From positions 1 through 8,879 of the forward strand of contig CAYLVH010000077.1 of assembly GCA_964387095.1 (NCBI GenBank): DNA of 8,879 nucleotides, in the 5' to 3' direction. Below the pieces are notes generated by a model. The model did not search any database. It saw only the letters and a program-made list of their open reading frames with translations, and had not been told where the DNA came from. The first letter of the stretch is position 1. Each line of letters opens with the position of its first letter. This DNA is from JAJQBJ01 sp964387095 (lineage in GTDB: Bacteria; Bacillota; Clostridia; Oscillospirales; Oscillospiraceae). A program made the position numbers and the translations under genes. Of this stretch, positions 6,395-8,879 are shown piece by piece.

Positions 6395-7993
6395 TTAACG
6401 GTCCCACTTGCGAATCAGCGCCAGGATTTGATCGGTGAACTTCGCCAGGTCCTTGTTGGTGCCGCCCTTGTTCTTCCGGATGACCAGCTCCAGCTGGCGG
6501 CCGGCCTCCTCCAGCTTCCGGTAAGCGGGAGAGCCTGCCCGCCACTTGGAGGCCTGCTTCTTGGGCAGTTCAATCCCCGGGGTGAGCACTCGGCCAGCGG
6601 CCAGATCGTAGACCTCCTGGAACAAGGGAGCGTGGGCGCTGTAGCCCATGCGCACCAGCTCCGCAGCAAAGGCCTCAGAGACATAGCCCTCTCCGTGAAC
6701 CACAAAAATCTCGGTGGGCTTTGGGCAGTCAAACTGCCAGACCCATTGAATCAGGTGGTCATGATCGGCGTGGGAGGACAAGCCCTGGAAGTTGACGATT
6801 TTTGCCTTTACCGCCACGTCTTCCCCGAACAGGCGGACGTACTTTTTGCCCTCCACCAAGCTGCAGCCCAGAGTCCCCGGGGACTGGAAGCCCACAAAGA
6901 CAATGGTACACTCCGGGCGCCACAGGTTGTGCTTCAAATGGTGACGGATCCGGCCGGCGTCGCACATACCGGAGGCAGAGATGATGACCTTGGGATTTCG
7001 GTCCTCGTTGAGCTGCTTGGATTCCTCGCTGGTGCAGGTGAGGATCAGATCCTCCAGCCAGAACAGCCCGGAGTCCCGCCGGAGAACCGCGATGGCATCC
7101 TCGTCCAGATAACCGGTCAGGTTTCCGGAGAAGATCTTCGTCGCCTCCGAGGCCAAGGGACTGTCCACGACCACGGGGAAATGGGGCATGGAGGAAACCA
7201 GCTTCCGTTCCTTGATCTCCCGGAGGAAGTAGAGCAGCTCCTGGGTGCGGCCAACAGCAAAGGCGGGGATGACCACGTTGCCCCCCTTACGGAATGTCTC
7301 GTCCAAAATCCTGGCCAGGGATTCCGTATAGCTGCCAGGGGCGGAGTGGTTCCGATCTCCGTAGGTGGACTCCATGATGACATAATCGGCGTCGTGGATG
7401 GGCTGGGGATCCCGAATAATGGGCTGCTCCACGTTGCCGATGTCGCCGGAAAACACCAGCTTCTTTTCCTCTCCGTCCTCCTGAATCCACAGCTCCACAT
7501 AGGCGCTCCCCAGCAGGTGGCCCGCATCGGTCAGCCGGAAGGAGATACCGCCGCACAGGGGCACCCGCTCCCCGTATTCCACAGGGGCCAACAGATCGAT
7601 GGCGGCCTGGGCATCCGCCAGGGTATAGAGGGGTTCTACCGGCGCTTTGCCCGCCCGGCGACCCTTCTGGTTCTCCCAGGCGGCATCGCTCTCCTGAATG
7701 TGGGCGGAGTCCCGCAGCATGATATCCATCAGCTTGCAGGTCATGGAGCTGGCATAGATGGGCCCGCTGAAGCCGTTTTTGGCCAGCAGCGGGATGCGGC
7801 CAGAGTGATCAATGTGGGCATGGGTGACGATGACATAGTCGATGAGGAAGGGGACGAAGGGCAGATAGCGGTTGTCCTGTTCGTCCCGGCCCTGTTGGAG
7901 GCCGCAATCAATGAGAATGTGCTTGCCGCAGGCGGAGACACAGTGGCAGGAGCCGGTCACTGCACGGGCAGCGCCGAAAAAACTTAGCTTCAT
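6395..7993 (-). CDS. MBL-fold/beta-CASP RNA-processing-type protein
   Basis: The predicted protein has 532 aa and belongs to the metallo-beta-lactamase superfamily with a beta-CASP insert and RMMBL domain, as in CPSF73-like bacterial RNases. Zinc ligands are all visible: HAHIDH at 58-63, His159 in AGHLLGS, Asp184 in FSGDIGN, and His433 in VVHGE. Beta-CASP motif A is Glu208 in MESTYGD, motif B His408 in SSHAD. The beta-CASP domain (about 215-385) has VIPAFAVGRTQELLYFL at 241-257 and SASGMCDAGRIRHHL at 339-353. From about 476 to 532 there is a Lys/Arg-rich helical tail, likely for RNA binding. No KH domain is present. The start at 7993 is chosen because AAAGGAG lies at 8008-8002 with normal spacing and the family N-terminus MKLSFFGAARAVTGSC follows; the frame extends 21 codons further upstream without such support. 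It should act as a cytoplasmic endo- and/or exonuclease on RNA; activity is inferred from the family. Confidence 0.93.
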   Translation of the reverse strand: MKLSFFGAARAVTGSCHCVSACGKHILIDCGLQQGRDEQDNRYLPFVPFLIDYVIVTHAHIDHSGRIPLLAKNGFSGPIYASSMTCKLMDIMLRDSAHIQESDAAWENQKGRRAGKAPVEPLYTLADAQAAIDLLAPVEYGERVPLCGGISFRLTDAGHLLGSAYVELWIQEDGEEKKLVFSGDIGNVEQPIIRDPQPIHDADYVIMESTYGDRNHSAPGSYTESLARILDETFRKGGNVVIPAFAVGRTQELLYFLREIKERKLVSSMPHFPVVVDSPLASEATKIFSGNLTGYLDEDAIAVLRRDSGLFWLEDLILTCTSEESKQLNEDRNPKVIISASGMCDAGRIRHHLKHNLWRPECTIVFVGFQSPGTLGCSLVEGKKYVRLFGEDVAVKAKIVNFQGLSSHADHDHLIQWVWQFDCPKPTEIFVVHGEGYVSEAFAAELVRMGYSAHAPLFQEVYDLAAGRVLTPGIELPKKQASKWRAGSPAYRKLEEAGRQLELVIRKNKGGTNKDLAKFTDQILALIRKWDR

Positions 7994-8395
7994 AGGGACT
8001 GCTCCTTTGCATTTACATAAGATAACGATTGATAGATTCGCACGATAAAACAACATTTTTCCGTCGTTTTTTGTATTATACTACAATGCGCGGGAACATT
8101 CCACCTAAAACCATCAGACTGTCGAAACACCCACCTTTCCCACTAAAAGCCGGCAAGCTCACCCACGCTTTCACTGGCTCTTTTGCATGTCACTCTTTTG
8201 AAAAAACGAATCATCGCTGCAAGCAAAGCGAAAAAAATGGCTGTAGAATAGTAGAAAGACTAGATGAAAGGGGATTTGAAGCGGATGACAGCGAAGATGA
8301 AAAAGAGCACTACTACTTTGATAAAGCACAAGATGCGCACGGGCTATACAAACGGGCCGTGCTCATCTCTTTCATGCGGTCAAACGGTTCCGTGC
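7994..8395. other. Region of about 400 bp with no supported gene
   Basis: The first 90 bp hold the ribosome binding site and probable promoter of the minus-strand MBL gene. From about 8100 to 8395 I find no recognisable protein on either strand. Plus-strand frames opening at 8029 and 8264 exist, but their products are of odd composition, and the longer one runs antisense through the remnant at 8396-8671. The base composition is less G+C-rich than that of the neighbouring genes. The stretch may be decayed sequence next to a mobile-element insertion or deletion. Confidence 0.5.
8075..8080 (-). promoter_or_regulatory. Probable -10 box of the MBL-fold gene
   Basis: Read on the minus strand, these bases are a perfect TATAAT in the context GTAGTATAATAC. 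The -35 region 17 nt further upstream reads TGGAAT, a poor match, so an activator or other contacts would be needed. Transcription would begin near 8068, giving a leader of about 75 nt before the ATG at 7993. Confidence 0.4.
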
Positions 8396-8396
8396 T
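8349..8396. repeat. Imperfect direct repeat of 15-16 nt
   Basis: CAAACGGGCCGTGCT (8349-8363) and CAAACGGTTCCGTGCT (8381-8396) differ only in the one or two central bases and start 32 nt apart. Each copy is itself a short palindrome (ACGG N1-2 CCGT). GCACGG at 8337-8342 can also pair with CCGTGC at 8357-8362. The second copy touches the stop codon of the minus-strand remnant. The pair could be a protein binding site, recombinase target or weak terminator; there is no direct evidence for any of these. Confidence 0.4.
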
Positions 8397-8671
8397 TACT
8401 TGTCTTCGCTATTAGCAGGATTGGGGCGGAAATCCTCTTGAACGCCCTTCTGTTCGCCCTGCGGCTTGGAAAACTTAAAGCCCTTCGGCTCGTTGCTCTT
8501 GCACATACGGATTGCAAAAACCTTCGCCTTGGCATCCGGCAGGCACAGCACATAGGCGGGATAACCCAGATCCTCCAGCACCTTCTTGGTGAAGGTGACG
8601 CCGTTCTGGTTGAGGTATATATCCGGGTAAGCGTTGATGTTGGAATCAATCGTTTCAAAATTCCTGCCGTT
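8396..8671 (-). pseudogene. Start-less open frame, probable remnant of a small protein next to a recombinase
   Basis: On the minus strand this frame reads NGRNFETIDSNINAYPDIY, then LNQNGVTFTKKVLEDLGYP, then AYVLCLPDAKAKVFAIRMC, ending in a Pro/Asn/Asp/Lys-rich tail before TAA at 8398-8396. Composition and codon use look like real protein. The open frame begins after a TGA at 8701-8699, and no ATG, GTG or TTG is in frame before GTG 8581, which would discard the best-looking third of the protein. The text resembles small clostridial proteins I recall seeing near site-specific recombinases, but I cannot verify this and assign no function. It overlaps the end of the recombinase-like frame and lies in the +1 frame relative to it. 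It is best read as the 3' part of a broken, fused or frameshifted gene. Confidence 0.5.
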
Positions 8672-8879
8672 CAGCAGGAGACCACCGGGAATCCAAAATC
8701 AAGTACCCTTTAAACAGACCATCCTTGATGCGGTGAGCGACAAAGTGGTTGCTCAGGAAGCGCAGTTTAGCCTTATGGGGCGAAGTGTGCCGCTCAGACA
8801 ACAGCTTTTGTACTTTCAGCCAGTCCTCTTTTTTGATAATTGCCGTATGGTGATTTTCCTTGAAATACATATTCAGGTC
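8655..8879 (-). CDS. Serine recombinase-like C-terminal fragment, cut by the window edge
   Basis: This minus-strand frame enters from beyond the right edge and ends at TGA 8657-8655, giving 74 visible residues. The sequence YFKENHHTAIIKKEDWLKV followed by QKLL matches the end of the Recombinase domain of large serine recombinases, which typically reads Y-hydrophobic-x-N-H/Y-H-x-x-I-I-x-x-E-x-W/F-x-x-V-Q. After it comes a basic stretch with HFVAHRIKDGLFKGYLILDS and RWSPAERQEF. No zinc-ribbon cysteines follow, unlike in many full-length recombinases, and the frame stops abruptly inside what looks like a continuing helix. It is therefore probably truncated. The ATG at 8870 is internal, because the frame stays open upstream (Asp-Leu-Asn before Met). 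If intact upstream, the protein would cut and rejoin DNA at att-type sites. Confidence 0.55.
   Translation of the reverse strand, partial: DLNMYFKENHHTAIIKKEDWLKVQKLLSERHTSPHKAKLRFLSNHFVAHRIKDGLFKGYLILDSRWSPAERQEF

Noticed and set aside
6311..7987. 558-aa plus-strand frame
   Set aside because: It is the antisense shadow of the beta-CASP gene, whose motifs are complete on the minus strand; it also begins within the intergenic hairpin region.
7994..8056. 21-codon upstream extension of the MBL-fold gene
   Set aside because: The ribosome binding site AAAGGAG would lie inside the extension, and the family N-terminus starts at MKLSFFG.
4156..8071. 12-nt TCCGTCGTTTTT found in two intergenic regions (4156-4167 and 8060-8071)
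   Set aside because: Roughly two exact 12-nt matches are expected by chance in a window of this size, more in AT-rich spacers, so I do not treat it as a shared operator.
8029..8415. Plus-strand 128-aa open frame
   Set aside because: It starts in the MBL promoter/leader region, has no ribosome binding site, and its composition does not look like a known protein.
8264..8713. Plus-strand 149-aa open frame
   Set aside because: Most of it is antisense to more protein-like minus-strand frames, and no family features are visible.
1..8879. CRISPR array, tRNA, rRNA or riboswitch
   Set aside because: I saw no regularly spaced repeats, cloverleaf-like sequence, rRNA-like stretches or recognisable riboswitch core on either strand.

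Overview
The window looks like a chromosomal segment of a gut-type clostridium, most likely of the Oscillospiraceae (Oscillibacter/Flavonifractor-like). The basis is G+C-rich coding sequence with C/G-ending codons, AT-rich intergenic regions with Gram-positive style promoters, strong AGGAGG-type ribosome binding sites, and a lipoprotein-anchored (not periplasmic) binding protein. This placement is inference from style, not a database match.

Layout. (1) Positions 59-552: a small unrecognised cytoplasmic protein of 144 aa with its own good promoter. (2) Positions 636-4110: a polar amino acid ABC uptake cluster made of a lipoprotein solute-binding protein, a permease and an ATPase, followed 14 nt later by an EamA/DMT-family transporter that is probably co-transcribed. 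A perfect 13-bp hairpin between the binding protein and the permease may act as a partial terminator, giving more binding protein than membrane components. The promoter has a near-consensus -35, an inverted repeat upstream and a hairpin in the leader. (3) Positions 4269-6269: a 666-aa old-yellow-enzyme/2,4-dienoyl-CoA-reductase-type flavin and iron-sulfur oxidoreductase, with departures from the classical active-site and cysteine motifs. (4) A hairpin at 6320-6362 separates it from a convergent minus-strand gene (6395-7993) for a metallo-beta-lactamase/beta-CASP RNase-like protein. (5) Positions 7994-8879: about 400 bp with no convincing gene, then two minus-strand gene remnants. One is the end of what looks like a serine recombinase, and it runs into a second open frame without a start codon. 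This end looks like mobile-element debris.

Functionally, the ABC genes would import an amino acid across the single membrane and the EamA protein could export a metabolite or related amino acid. The OYE-like enzyme would reduce an activated C=C bond using NAD(P)H, FAD, 4Fe-4S and FMN. The beta-CASP protein would take part in RNA processing or decay. I do not see a clearly new multi-gene system. The parts most worth a second look are the altered OYE-family active site and the chimeric or frameshifted junction near 8655-8672.
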